A DNA stretch of 64,000 nucleotides. Source: Adiantum capillus-veneris. Its lineage: Eukaryota > Streptophyta > Polypodiopsida > Polypodiales > Pteridaceae. The DNA lies in the NCBI GenBank assembly GCA_014529385.2, contig CM043943.1:158366247-158430246 (forward strand). Reading direction: 5' to 3'. The position numbers and the translations under genes are program-made. The notes beneath the pieces are model-generated. The model was not told where the DNA came from, searched no databases, and worked only from the letters and a program-made list of their open reading frames with translations. Of this stretch, positions 51,213 through 61,257 are shown piece after piece; the stretch's first letter is position 1; each line of letters begins with the position of its first letter.

Positions 51213-52633
51213 ATGGCTTCCACGTCTTCTCGCCCAAGAAGCTCCAGGTGTTTACTGTCTCTCACACCAACAACCAACAGCTGCACTTTGCCTAGAAGGC
51301 CAAGTAGTAGCATATCCTCAATTACAATATCAACTTCAATAAGTGCAGAGAACCAATGGGTTGGACAAAGGATAAACAAAGGTTCATGGGTCCTCATGCA
51401 ACCAAGAAGACCCAAGAGGTCTAGTGGTATCAACGTTTACCGCTCAGCATGGAAAGCCAGAGTGTTGGATTTCAAAGTTGAAATCGGCAAAAGATCTGTA
51501 AAGGAAGTTCTTGTTCAGCATGTGTTTACCCATCCATAGGTGATAGCAAACGGTGGAAATGTATCAGATATACATCAACCACGTTCCAATTGTAAGTACT
51601 CTTGACATGTGAACTTACTGATACTCTCATTATAACTTTTCTTATATATTTTGCAATGTTTCTCCCGCTTGTTATGAGCAATGTCTCCATTCTTCACAGC
51701 TCAATTACATTAGATTTGTCATTTTTACTTATTGATACTCTTAGTTTAACTCTTCTTATATATATTGCAGATGTTTATCCCTCTTCTTATGAGCAATGGG
51801 AGCCTGTGGAGTGCATAATAGGCCTCTTCCATGTTGTTCATGCCCACATTGGTTCTCTACAGTATTCAGGGAGGAGCAGCAAAAGACTGGCTGATGAGGG
51901 AATATTTTTTTATGACCACTTCTACCAACTCAGCTCAGGGAATAAGAATGGCATGTTGGTGAAAGTGCCTCTACCAACCGATTGGAACACTGTGGACTGG
52001 CCAGTTCTCGAGGAAACAATGGTGGAGGCAATGCGAAGTAAGCTCTACAAGGATATACAGAGGTCTCTACGTAGCTCTATTCCCACCAAACTGGTTAGAA
52101 TTGCAAACTTTTGTCCTGTTGCACTCTTCATAGAGTTGTTTCATAGCTACAACATTCGTGTTACGAAAACTATGTTCATGTGCAAGTCATTTCAACAGTC
52201 ATCCTATGACAAACTTCTTGACAGAGGATGGTATGTAAAGGAAGAGATTGGTTTACGGTGCGAGGTCGCGCTTGATACTCTAGTTGTCAAGTACATGATT
52301 GCAAGCCAATCACTGTTACTCTCGTTTTGGTATATGCGATCACAAATGCTCAATGGTAAGTACATTCCTATGGACCAGGTTTCTGCAAGTTTGGAAGATA
52401 ATCCTGCTGTGGATGTGGAAGTGATTGATAAAGAGCATGGCCTACTGTTGGTGGTTACAATAAGGGAGCTATGCAGTCTTCAGCATTTGCGGCATGACAT
52501 AATTGAAGAGTCAATGGACAGGGACCTATCAGATTTTTCCTTTTTCCTAGCTGGCCGTAAGGTGATGCGGCGAAGGGAAAAAGATATTTTGTGCAAAGAG
52601 TTGGATGGTCGGGTTGAAGTAGTGTCAATGTAA
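51213..52633 (+). pseudogene. Two-exon gene of unknown function, one in-frame TAG
   Basis: Exon 1 runs from ATG 51,213 to the donor after TTCCAATT (51,591), with an in-frame TAG at 51,537-51,539 where CAG (Gln) is plausible. Exon 2 starts after ATATTGCAG near 51,769, phase 1, and ends at TAA 52,631-52,633. The product would be about 410 residues. The N-terminus (1-75) is Ser/Thr/Arg-rich and basic (RSSGINVYRSAWKARVL). The rest is globular with WEPVECIIGLFHVVHAHIGS, DWPVLEETMVEAMRSKL and LVRIANFCPVALFIELF. I do not recognise the family. It converges on the histone-protease-phosphatase gene, with its stop 218 bp from that gene's stop, so the two may form one mobile unit. It could be a transposase or a structural protein; neither is shown. 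Confidence 0.55.
51591..51769 (+). other. Intron with an internal duplication of its 3' end
   Basis: The stretch from about 51,618 (ACTGATACTCTCATTATAAC) through TTGCAATGTTTCTCC...TTATGAGCAATG is repeated at about 51,729-51,798, where it forms the true branch, acceptor and exon-2 start. The upstream copy has TTGCAATG in place of TTGCAGATG, so its acceptor is lost. Confidence 0.6.
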
Positions 52634-52752
52634 CAGATATTCTTGTGAACCCAAGTGTATACAAATGACTTTCAATACATGAAGTTTATTGAGCTCATTT
52701 GTCAATTGTGCCCTGTGAAAAAGTGTGCTTGAAATACATTTCTTTACCATGT

Positions 52753-52757
<5 letters not shown>

Positions 52758-52817
<60 letters not shown>
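52758..52817. repeat. (TC)n microsatellite between the convergent genes
   Basis: TC repeat of about 30 units with one CC interruption, lying in the short interval between the two stop codons. Confidence 0.95.
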
Positions 52818-52850
52818 AATGTTAGACAAGACAAAGACATGATAGAAGAG

Positions 52851-53414
52851 TCATCTTAATTCATTAGAAAGTACAAACTCGTCCGTGAACAATGGACTGA
52901 GATACAATTTCTGTAAGTATGGAATCAGAATGTCTTCAAGGTAAAAATCGAAGGAATGCCCCTCGAAAGAAGGTGGTGAGATAGTTGTTCCCGGCGGATT
53001 TAGTTCTCACTTTTCAGGAGTATCATCAATCAGTAGTGTATTAGTTGCATCAAAGGGTACACCGATTTGGCTAAACGGTTTGTACAAAAGAGGTAAGTGT
53101 GGTTTTTTAGGGTGGTAGTGGCCCTCAACGGTAACGCATTTTCTTTGATCATACAAAAAGGCAAAATCTGACGTGTGAGCGTCGCATACACTGCAAACTA
53201 TTGTAACTAGTGGCGACAAGTTTTGCCTTTGCATTGAAGACCATATGGCAACTCTGAAGCGCGGAAGAAGAAACTGAATAAATTCCTTGGTTCCTTGACG
53301 AACCACGACTCGACAAGTTCCCATCCGAAACGTTTGCAAATCCTCAAAGGGTTCTGTGTCACCGAGAGGCACAGGCATCAGCAGCAATCCATTGACGTCC
53401 AAGATAATCAACCT
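52851..53414 (-). pseudogene. FCP1/NIF-like phosphatase domain, DxNG type
   Basis: RLIILDVNGLLLMP has the HAD motif as DVNG. Next come CRVVVRQGTKEFIQFLLPRF and VAIWSSMQRQNL. The metal-binding end is LLIDDTPEK followed by TGA (53,007-53,009) and then ELNPPGTTI and FYLEDILIPYLQKLYLS in the same frame to a final TGA at 52,851. KxxLNPPxNxI directly after DDTPEK is the usual FCP1-family continuation, so the stop replaces a single residue. Compared with the copy at 13 kb it is full length. The Asp-to-Asn change at the general acid/base position suggests altered or absent phosphatase activity. Confidence 0.8.
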
Positions 53415-53486
53415 CTGTAAAAGTTGACAAGTACATATAAGTAGTTAGAAGCTGAACATATTTTGCCATACTTGAATAGACATTAC

Positions 53487-54134
53487 CGGAACAACCGTAT
53501 CTACAGGTAGCAAGGGTCCATACTGGGTCTCTGTAGTGTTGATGTCGTTGTTGCTCTCCTCTGCTTTAGCTTCATCATTCACATCTTCATAGTCATCATT
53601 CACATCTTCATCAGGGGTCTCCCCCATGGCTCTTTCTGCCTCATTCAAGGTTTCTTCCAAGGTCTTTTCCTCTCCCTCGGTTGACCGGCTTGCCTCATAC
53701 ATCCTTGCCTGATCCATATCAGTTTGCTCATCCCTAGGCCTGCTTTCCTCATCCATATCCTTTTGCTCATCTATAGGCCTGCTTTCCTCATCTTGGGTTT
53801 CAGCCATAGGCTCTTTTGGCCCCTCCACTGGCTGACTTGGCTCTTTCATTGTCTCCTCTGGTTGTACACTAGCACCTTCCATATGCTCATTTGACCTTTC
53901 CTCATCCTCGGCTCTTTCATCTTCTGCTGATATGACCCCCTCGGCCCGTTGTGATTCCACTGTATCGGATGCAGGGGTTTGTCGTGGTGGCACGTCATGT
54001 ATTGTTAGATCAATAGTGCGGTCATCCAAGCCGCTATCTTCAAGCTCTCTGGGGCTAGACATAGTAAGCAGGTGTTGTATTAAACTTATCCAGTATCTTT
54101 GCAAATAATCATATGTGTAGTTTTTTAAAGCACT
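53487..54134 (-). pseudogene. Acidic linker exon
   Basis: Starts SALKNYTYDYLQRYW (the end of the protease fold) and MSSPRELEDSGLDDR, then about 170 residues rich in Glu, Asp, Pro and Gln with internal repeats (EESRPIDEQKDMD / EESRPRDEQTDMD, and DVNDDYEDVNDE). It is probably disordered. It occupies the same place as the acidic exons before the FCP1-like domain at 12-13 kb. Confidence 0.7.
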
Positions 54135-54215
54135 CTGCAAAATTGAAAGACCACATGGTGAGAATTCTTTTATAAACTAAACCAAAACTAATTGAATGCA
54201 TTGCCAAATGGTTAC

Positions 54216-54748
54216 TTTGGTCATGAAGGGTTTTAATGCAAAGTAGCTTTGCAGGACATATTCTGCATGGAGAAGACATCTCCAGCCGCAAGAATTTCCA
54301 TCGGTTTGATTTGGGACAGGTACATCTTTGATTGGGGCCTTGTATAGTTCATACCTTCCACGTAGCTTGCCATAGGCAAGCAACAACCTCTTTATACAAC
54401 TGCACAAAGCAATGTCAAGATGTTAGCATGAGGCTTCAAATTTACATGGATATCTATAAGAAACACTTTCTGATACAAAACACTTACAGCCTAATTTCAG
54501 GGTGGGTTCCTTTTATTGAATTGAACACCCACACTGCTGGTTGGTCAACATCAAGGCATATGAGACTCCAGTGATGGTTGTTCTCATATGGAAAGATGAT
54601 GACAGTAAATTCCAGCATAGCACAGTGGAGAAACCAACTCTCAAAGGTCCCAGATGGACTGTTCTTTTGTCTAATAATCACTGACATTTGTGGATCAAGA
54701 AGAAACACCTCTGTGTGGGTGTGCAGTGGGAGTTGACTTTTGATTAGG
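54216..54748 (-). pseudogene. Ulp1/SENP-type (C48) cysteine protease domain
   Basis: Exons 2 and 3 encode the protease core. WFLHCAMLEF and IIFPYENNHHWSLICLD carry the catalytic His (HHW). AVWVFNSIKG is where the catalytic Asp normally sits (YxDS); Asn replaces it here. PVPNQTDGNSCGWRCL holds the oxyanion Gln and catalytic Cys (QxDGxSCG). Family members cleave SUMO or related modifiers from proteins, and C48 domains are known as passengers in plant Mutator-like transposons. The Asn replacement may lower activity but need not abolish it. Confidence 0.85.
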
Positions 54749-55229
54749 CTGCAGAGACTTTACCTGAGTTAGCAAACCTATTATCTGAGTTTTCAAAGCT
54801 AGCAAGATAGTAACACTTACTTAAGACAAGCATAGATAATTGTGTCTAAAATCTGAGCATCTGGATTCTGCAATAAATTAATGTCCACTTTTTCCAGAGC
54901 TAGCTTTCTGGCTCCATCTACAAATGGTATCTCTGCAAGCAAACCATCCTTCATTGAAAGTAGAGTTTCTTGATTGCTTGCCTCTATGGACAGGGTCACA
55001 TTGCATTCTGTTTGCCTCTGGGACTCCAGTGCTACTTTTGCTTTCTCCTTAAGCTTTGCTTCCCTCATGTCCTCTGTTTGGCGAGCAATAGTCTCTGCCC
55101 TTGCCCTTGTATTCACATCATGTGTGACATCTACAACTGTGAGTTGTGGCACTAGCTCAGGGGGGTATAACAAAATTTCCCTCATTTTCTTATCCCTGCA
55201 GACATTGGGGACCAGTAGTTTGTCATACC

Positions 55230-55647
55230 TCCACCTTATTCTTTTCAGTGTCTCACTATCTTTGTCCATTATAGTAACCCTGTGGGCATGGGCTGCAACA
55301 ATGGTGATGTCACTGAAGTACTCCAGTAGGAAGTCCTCTGCTGCTTCTTATAGAGCCATTAATGCCACCACCTTCCACCTTTTGGTGCCCCAGGTAGCTT
55401 CTTCACATATAGACCTCACCATCCTCTAAAAGGGCAGCTTTGGTATGCATAAATCTACACATTTCTGTGCCTTTCTGATTTCTCTGAAAAGTCCCATGCA
55501 GGTTTGTAACTTCTTCACCCTTGGACCTTTCAGAATTTTGTTGGGTTTTCCAGGTCTTTTCTTTGGGGTTGCAGATCTGCTACTTGCTTTAGCTGCTAAT
55601 CCTGGTCCCTTGTCTGCCTTCCTTGCAATGGCTTTTGTTCTAGCCAT
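55230..55647 (-). pseudogene. Histone H3 domain, CENH3-like
   Basis: The start MARTKAIARK keeps H3 residues R2, T3, K4, A7, R8 and K9 but lacks S10. The tail is about 53 residues and has no K27/S28 or K36 motif. The alpha-N/alpha-1 region reads REIRKAQK then CIPKLPF, a TAG at the invariant Gln, then RMVRSI. Loop 1 (EEATWGTKRWKVVAL) is one residue longer than in canonical H3 and has the RW pair typical of plant CENH3. Alpha-2 is MAL, a TAA at the invariant Gln, EAAEDFLLEYF; then AAHAHRVTIMDKD and RIRWR. The HARRVT-like segment and the IP...F.R.VR.I pattern also favour a centromeric-type H3. A canonical-tail H3 variant is the alternative. Confidence 0.85.
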
Positions 55648-55668
55648 TTCACTGTATACAAAAAGAGG

Positions 55669-55674
<6 letters not shown>

Positions 55675-55724
<50 letters not shown>

Positions 55725-55725
55725 T
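55675..55725. repeat. (TC)n microsatellite upstream of the histone-like ATG
   Basis: TC repeat beginning about 25 bp upstream of the minus-strand ATG at 55,647. In transcript orientation it is a GA-rich 5' leader. Confidence 0.95.
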
Positions 55726-55773
55726 TCTATAGCTTAGCATATTTAAATAGAGAGAGAGTGAGAGACTCCCATT

Positions 55774-55838
55774 ACTAAAGGCGCGCGTGGAGCATGTTTT
55801 GACCTCAAAAAACACCTCCGCGCGCCGTTAGTATAAGG
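55774..55838. repeat. GC-rich mini-hairpin, copy 1
   Basis: ACTAAAGGCGCGCGTGGAG ... CTCCGCGCGCCGTTAGTA forms a stem of about 18 bp with a loop of about 25 bases. It lies between two (TC)n tracts. Confidence 0.85.
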
Positions 55839-55847
55839 TAAAAGAAA

Positions 55848-55903
<56 letters not shown>
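55848..55903. repeat. (TC)n microsatellite
   Basis: TC repeat of about 27 units between mini-hairpins 1 and 2. Confidence 0.97.
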
Positions 55904-55904
<1 letters not shown>

Positions 55905-55951
55905 CCGCTTACATCCTCTCTCTATAACACTCACACATACACTGGTCGATG

Positions 55952-56016
55952 CACAGTACTAACGGCGCATAGAGACATGCACACCGGTTTATGCCTCTCT
56001 ACGCGCGCCTTTAGTA
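55952..56016. repeat. GC-rich mini-hairpin, copy 2
   Basis: GTACTAACGGCGCATAGAG ... CTCTACGCGCGCCTTTAGTA. The ends match copy 1; the loop differs. It is followed directly by (GA)n and (TG)n tracts (56,017-56,180). Confidence 0.85.
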
Positions 56017-56185
56017 TAGAGAGAGAGAGAGAGAGAGAGAAGAGAGAGACGAGCCGAGAGAGAGAGAGGCTCTGTGTGTGTGTGTGTGTGTCTGTATTTG
56101 TGTGTGTGTGTAAGTCTATATTTGTGTGTGTGTGTGTGTTTGTGATGTGTGTTGTGTCTCTGTATGTGTGTGGTGTGCTGTGTGT
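56017..56185. repeat. (GA)n and (TG)n microsatellites
   Basis: Interrupted GA tracts at 56,019-56,068 followed by interrupted TG tracts to 56,185. Confidence 0.95.
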
Positions 56186-58740
56186 CTGACACCTTAGGAA
56201 AAATATGAACCCTCTAGGGGCCCTTGGGATTAAGCGTTAATTAGAGGCCAGCCCAATAGGAAGAGGGTGGTGGACACACTCTATACCCTCAATAAAGTAG
56301 GCGGGACAAGGTAGCCTTACACCTCTTAAAGGCCTCTTACCTAGTGAGAGGTAAGAGGAGGTGGGCTAGGGGAAGGGGAGGGGGGGGGGGGGGCCGGTAA
56401 CATTGTGACCTTTTTTCCCCCACATTTTTGGCCCGGATTAAAAATACACTAAAATTCAAATTTTCAAAAAAATTTCAAATTTCAAGTTTTTCCTCCTTAA
56501 AAGTCCCCTAACATTTCATGGTCAAAAAAGTATTTTTGACCTCCAAAGGTCAAAAACGTGCACTAAAAAATTCCAAAAAATTAAATTTTTTCAAAAAATT
56601 TCAAAACATCATTTTCCGCCTCCAAAGTCTTTCCAAACCTATTCTATAGCTAAAAGTGATTTTCTCTCTCTACAAAACATTTTCCAAGCTCTCCATGGTT
56701 GCAACAACCACATGCACCCCTATAGTCCAACATTATCTCTCTACTAGCTTTCTCCATCTCCATTGTAGCACCAAGCAAGCTTCTTCCCCATCTCTTCCCC
56801 TTGCCCACCACATAGTTCCACACCAAGCTAGCTCCTCTCCCTTCTCTCACCTCCATTACAGAATGAAACAAGATTCTCCTCCTTCTACTTTCATTCACTC
56901 GCACTACATGGAAACTCTACTCCCAAAGTGAAAAAAGCATCAACTCACATGACTTGCATACCACAAGAACAGGAGGTGTGAATAGTGCATGGGCATTGCA
57001 AGGATTCATCTCCAACATAAAGATAGGAATGGTAAGAAAAACAAAACTACCCTTGTAGCTTACATTCAGAGCTTAAGATCATCTCCATCTTTAAGTTTAT
57101 CGTGCTGGAGGGAATTAACCTCTTTATGGCTTTCAATGTTTAGGCTTCACACCTCATAACATTGGGTGGTGCTATTTTGTTGATGGCTTTGGTGCGCCAT
57201 CTATAGTTTTGTAGCATGTGATTGAGTCTCACAATGTAAGTAAGTTGTGTTATCTATGGAGAGTCATCAAAGATTTTTTTTGTATTTATTCTTTGTATAG
57301 TTGTCATTAGATTATTAGAATGATATCATTTTGTACTTTATAACTTTGTGCTCACATAATCCTATTGTTTACTTACAGAGGTCAACTTGTTTTGAGAGGA
57401 CATGAGCAAGCAACCATGTGCAGAGATGGGAAATCACCCTATTTTTGTTCCGTGAGGAACCTTTCACTACCGTGTTAAAAGATTTTGATAAGAATAGTAG
57501 GATTTTTGTAGAATCTTGAACCAATAGGTACTCTCTAGGATCTCTTAGAAAAGCCATCCCTATAGTACTACTATCTTCCCTAGTGTCATAGACACACAAA
57601 TACTCGTGTATGATGAATCTCTAGATGAGAAAGACAAATACTTGTAAGAGAAGCCTAACAGCAACAACATTGTCTCCATTTGTAATTATTTTTATGAGGC
57701 TGGATTCCTCTATAAATGCAATATAAATATTTCTTTTTGTTAAATGGTGTCGCACTGAGTGAGAGTATTTTATTTAGATTACTGGAGTTTCATACAGATT
57801 TGAGAAATATTGTTGATTTTTTTGGATATTCTGATTTGCCTGTAAGATGTTTGAAGTTTCAAGTCTTAATCATTCCACCATGAAGAAATTCATACAATAT
57901 TTTGATTTCAGTTTAATCACTAATGGTTATTCTTATTAAGTGGATCATAACCTTTGTCAAGATGTCCTCATTTGGGGATGTTGAATATATATCAATAGCA
58001 ACATTTCAAAAGTTGAGAAAGCTAAATTCTTGCTTTCCAAAATGTTATTGTTTCCATACTATGCCTATGCCAAGCTTGACTTAGAGAAATGACAACTTGA
58101 GATGGAGGTGTAGATATATAGGGGTGAATTAATATTGATTCTTGTTTCATCATATATATATTATAAAGCCTTTGAGTTTCCACCTTTTTGAGTAGTGTTG
58201 ACAAGTTTTTGGTATCAAACCTTCTTAAATATCCCTATTCATTAGCTATTGGTAGCTATTTATTTGGTATTGTTAAAGATCATACAAATAGCTATCACCT
58301 TGTGAACTCAATTGTTGAATTGCGGATTTGATTTTTACTATGTAGCTCATTTGGATAGAGAAAGTGTAAACATAAATTATAGATACATGCATTGCTAATC
58401 AAGAAACCTTTGGTCGGATACTATAACAATAGGGGTCACATGTGGTTTTAAATACCAAAGAAATGGCTTAACCAAAACATTTCCAAGAACACGAGGTGAA
58501 CACAAGGAAGTAAAATTTGGCTCCTTGTTTGGTTGATTTCTAGTGCTAAATGTTCTGAGTGTACAAAATTTGTGAGGCCTTTGACCTTGCGAGTTCACTA
58601 AAGTATATGTAACATAGCACATGTGTTCAACAGAAGGGAATTTATATTCTTGTAAAGTTACAGAAACATGTGTAGGTAAGGCCTATAAGGGCTACTTTCA
58701 ATCCATTGTGGTGAACGCACATGATATAGGAAAATTTGAC
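56186..58740. other. Non-coding sequence with a poly(G) run
   Basis: A G-rich run (GGGGAGGGGGGGGGGGGG type) lies at about 56,375-56,393. The stretch 56,400-56,650 is dominated by TTTCAAAAAATTTC-type A/T runs. From 56,650 to 58,740 no gene was recognised. Confidence 0.6.
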
Positions 58741-58978
58741 ATAGCGAATACTCTGGACATCAAACACTACAACTCTATCTCATGTCCATACATTAAAACA
58801 AAGCCCCTATTTGTCATTTTGAAGCCCCAGAGACCCTCAACAAGAGGGACCACAACGGCGCATAGAATGCCCATCCAAGCACAAATAGGGACCAAGATAT
58901 TTCCAAGAACAGGGGATGGACACAAGAAGTAAAAAATGGTTGATAAGCATGACACAAGGTTTAGGTATCTGCCATTTG

Positions 58979-59000
58979 GGGGGGGGGGGGGGGGGGGGGG
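58979..59000. repeat. Poly(G) tract, 22 G
   Basis: An uninterrupted G run after GCCATTT, followed by AGAGGGG. Confidence 0.95.
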
Positions 59001-59311
59001 GAGAGGGGTCTGCGCTGGTGATGAAGCTGCGCGTTAAGGGACTGCTCGGGTTGCTATGAACACATTAAACTGCCCAGTTCTATCTCATGGCCATGCATTA
59101 AAAAAAAGCTTGTACTTGTCATTTTAGGGGCCCAGGGGCCCTCAACAAGAGGGGCCACAAGGGCGCGCAAACTGGCCATCCAAAAATTTTGGATGGCCAG
59201 TTTGCGCGCCCTTGTGGCCCCTCTTGTTGAGGGCCCCTGGGCCCCTAAAATGACAAGTACAAGCTTTTTTTAATGCATGGCATGATACAATGTTTAGCTA
59301 TTTGCCATTGT

Positions 59312-59336
59312 GGGGGGGGGGGGGGGGGGGGGGGGG
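59312..59336. repeat. Poly(G) tract, about 25 G
   Basis: An uninterrupted G run after GCCATTGT, at the same position relative to the repeat unit as the run at 58,979. Confidence 0.95.
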
Positions 59337-59520
59337 AGTTTGCTATGAATACATCAATTTGCCCAATTCTATCTCATGGCTATGCATAAAAATAAAGCCT
59401 GTACTTGTCATTTTAGGGCCCATTTTTGGATGGCTGATTTGCGCGCCCTTGTGGCCCCTCATGTTGAGGGTCCCTGGGGCCCTAAAATAAGAAGTACAAG
59501 ATTTATTTTTATGCATGGTC

Positions 59521-61230
59521 ATAATTCAAGTGGTATTTTTTTTTTTATTTTTTTTTTTAAGTGTTGGACTTTTAGGCTGTTTTCAAGAGCTTCTAGTGTT
59601 CAATTGGCTATGAATCTGTCTGGGCTTGTCTCACATAAATTTGTTCATCTCGTCGTGCTCTTCAACTATCGTGTGATGCAAAAAAATCATATCCTACTCG
59701 GATTTTCCAAAAATCAACGTGCAAGTTGGCAATTTCTTAAAAAATGATGTAAAACAGACATTTCTTACTTTTTCCTTAATCTACGGGCTCGAACGGGCAT
59801 TAAAACCATGGAATCTGAAAATACTCAAAGAACCAATGTTTTTTATTGTGTTAAGGACTGCATTTCCTACATACAAAACTTTCTCAAAATCTCCCCCTAA
59901 CACCTTCAAAAGTGGCTTCCAAGGAGTGCCCTCGATCAAAAATTGAAACTGAAGGAAAACAATCAGAATGAACTCCTAGACTGTGTACAAACTTTAAAAT
60001 AACCAAAATTTTCTTTTAAAAAAAGTTATTGCTAAATTTTTGAAAATAGACCACCCTTAGACTTCCCACAATGATAGAAATCAAAAGGTTCAAGGAGAGG
60101 TCTGGTGTCACAAGTGCATGGTAGGAATCTAATCGAGGCTTATTCCGTCAAGATCTCTTATACTTTATTATGTCTTCTCATGTACAATCTTACTAAACAA
60201 AAACAAACTTACACTTTAAATGACTACAAATTTTATTTAACTTATCAAACAATCTAAAATATGGTAGACCTAGAGTGCTCTTACACATCAACAAACAAAA
60301 AAGTCCAAATTTCTTCTCATTAACTTTGATAAACATACATCTGTGAACACTTTACAAGGAGTAGTGTGGTCATAGTTCTTACATCCATTCCATGACATGG
60401 TATTCTCCTGGGGTGACCTATCACATAAAAATATCTTTGGTAGGAGTGCCCTCATGTTAGGAAAGAGTGTGTTGCTGCTGATGAAAAGTTTTTGCATTGT
60501 CCTACTAGGGATCTCTTCATGTCAGCATAATGATTTTTGGTGTAGTGGGAGCCACATTGCCGCTGAGGAGAGCTTTGTGCCACCGTAAAAGCTTCATGTT
60601 ATGCCAGTTCCTTGAGCCGTTCTTGCAAACAACGCCACTCAACTAGCATAGCAAGAGGTCACCTTGTAACAAAAACATGTATGAATTCAACATTTGCAAG
60701 CTATATAATGAAGACACTTGTTAAGTATATGTTGTACAAATTTGCAAGTATTTCTATCTAGCTGGGAATAAACAATATAAAAATATACATTAGGATGAGA
60801 CTACCACCCCTAATAAGCATGGATTTGAAGCACCTACCTGCAAGATGTAACAAAGAAGACTATTTTAGAGGAAAAGTGGTGACACTTGGCCTCTCTAACC
60901 TGCAGCCTTTCACTATTTGTGCATAAAAGCAACCTTTGTGCCAAGCACTACAAAACAAGTAGAGGCAACACCTTAGACTTCAAAGTTTATGATAAGAAGA
61001 ACACAATCAAAAGTAAGAAGTATATTGTTACCTTGCATAAAGGGGTGTTTTATTCAAATATGTGATGGTATTGGCAAGATATTGAAGAATCGTCAACATT
61101 CATCTCACCGATGGTACGACGTTCCTGGGATGACCTCTGCTCACCCTCACGTGCGGCCTTCGATGCAAACGTTGCGAATAAGCAAATATGTATGCATACG
61201 ATTTGTGATGTCCTTGAGCACCATGGTAGC
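59521..61230. other. Non-coding sequence
   Basis: Poly(T) runs at 59,538-59,560. No gene, RNA gene or element boundary was recognised in the rest. Confidence 0.55.
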
Positions 61231-61257
61231 TGTTGCATGAGGAAGCAAAGGATGAAA

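Larger units (their letters stand above)
52851..55647 (-). pseudogene. Histone H3-like / Ulp1 protease / FCP1-like phosphatase fusion gene
   Basis: Five exons join with matching phases: 55,647-54,821, 54,748-54,488 (phase 2), 54,399-54,216 (phase 2), 54,134-53,487 (phase 0) and 53,414-52,851 (phase 0), all with GT-AG borders such as GTAAGTG/CTGCAG. Order of the product: histone H3 fold (residues 1-about 140), charged coiled-coil linker, Ulp1/SENP cysteine protease, Glu/Asp/Pro-rich linker, FCP1-like HAD domain. Only three in-frame stops break it: TAG 55,426-55,428, TAA 55,348-55,350 and TGA 53,007-53,009; I see no frameshift. Each part is described separately below. I know of no described protein with this combination. 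Whether this is a transposon gene or a multi-copy host gene cannot be decided from one copy. Confidence 0.75.
58750..59520. repeat. Three related repeat copies, one folded into a near-perfect palindrome
   Basis: The block TCTATCTCATG(G/T)CCATGCATTAAAA...TTGTCATTTT...CCC...CCTCAACAAGAGGG occurs at about 58,772, 59,080 and 59,370, and parts recur inverted at 59,195-59,280 and 59,440-59,515. The motif CATGA(C/T)ACAA(G/T)GTTTAG before a poly(G) run occurs at 58,949 and 59,281. Between 59,091 and 59,280 two arms of about 95 bp are complementary except for one length difference in an A/T run, centred at 59,186. Confidence 0.9.

Noticed and set aside
51213-51591. Histone-like basic N-terminus (INVYRSAWKARVL) of the unknown gene as an H2B-type fold
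   Set aside because: Only a short resemblance; the following sequence does not match any histone helix pattern.
55348-55428. RNA editing or stop reassignment to restore the two glutamines
   Set aside because: U-to-C editing is known in organelles of some seed-free plants, not for nuclear transcripts. Simple C-to-T decay explains the pattern; noted as a test only.
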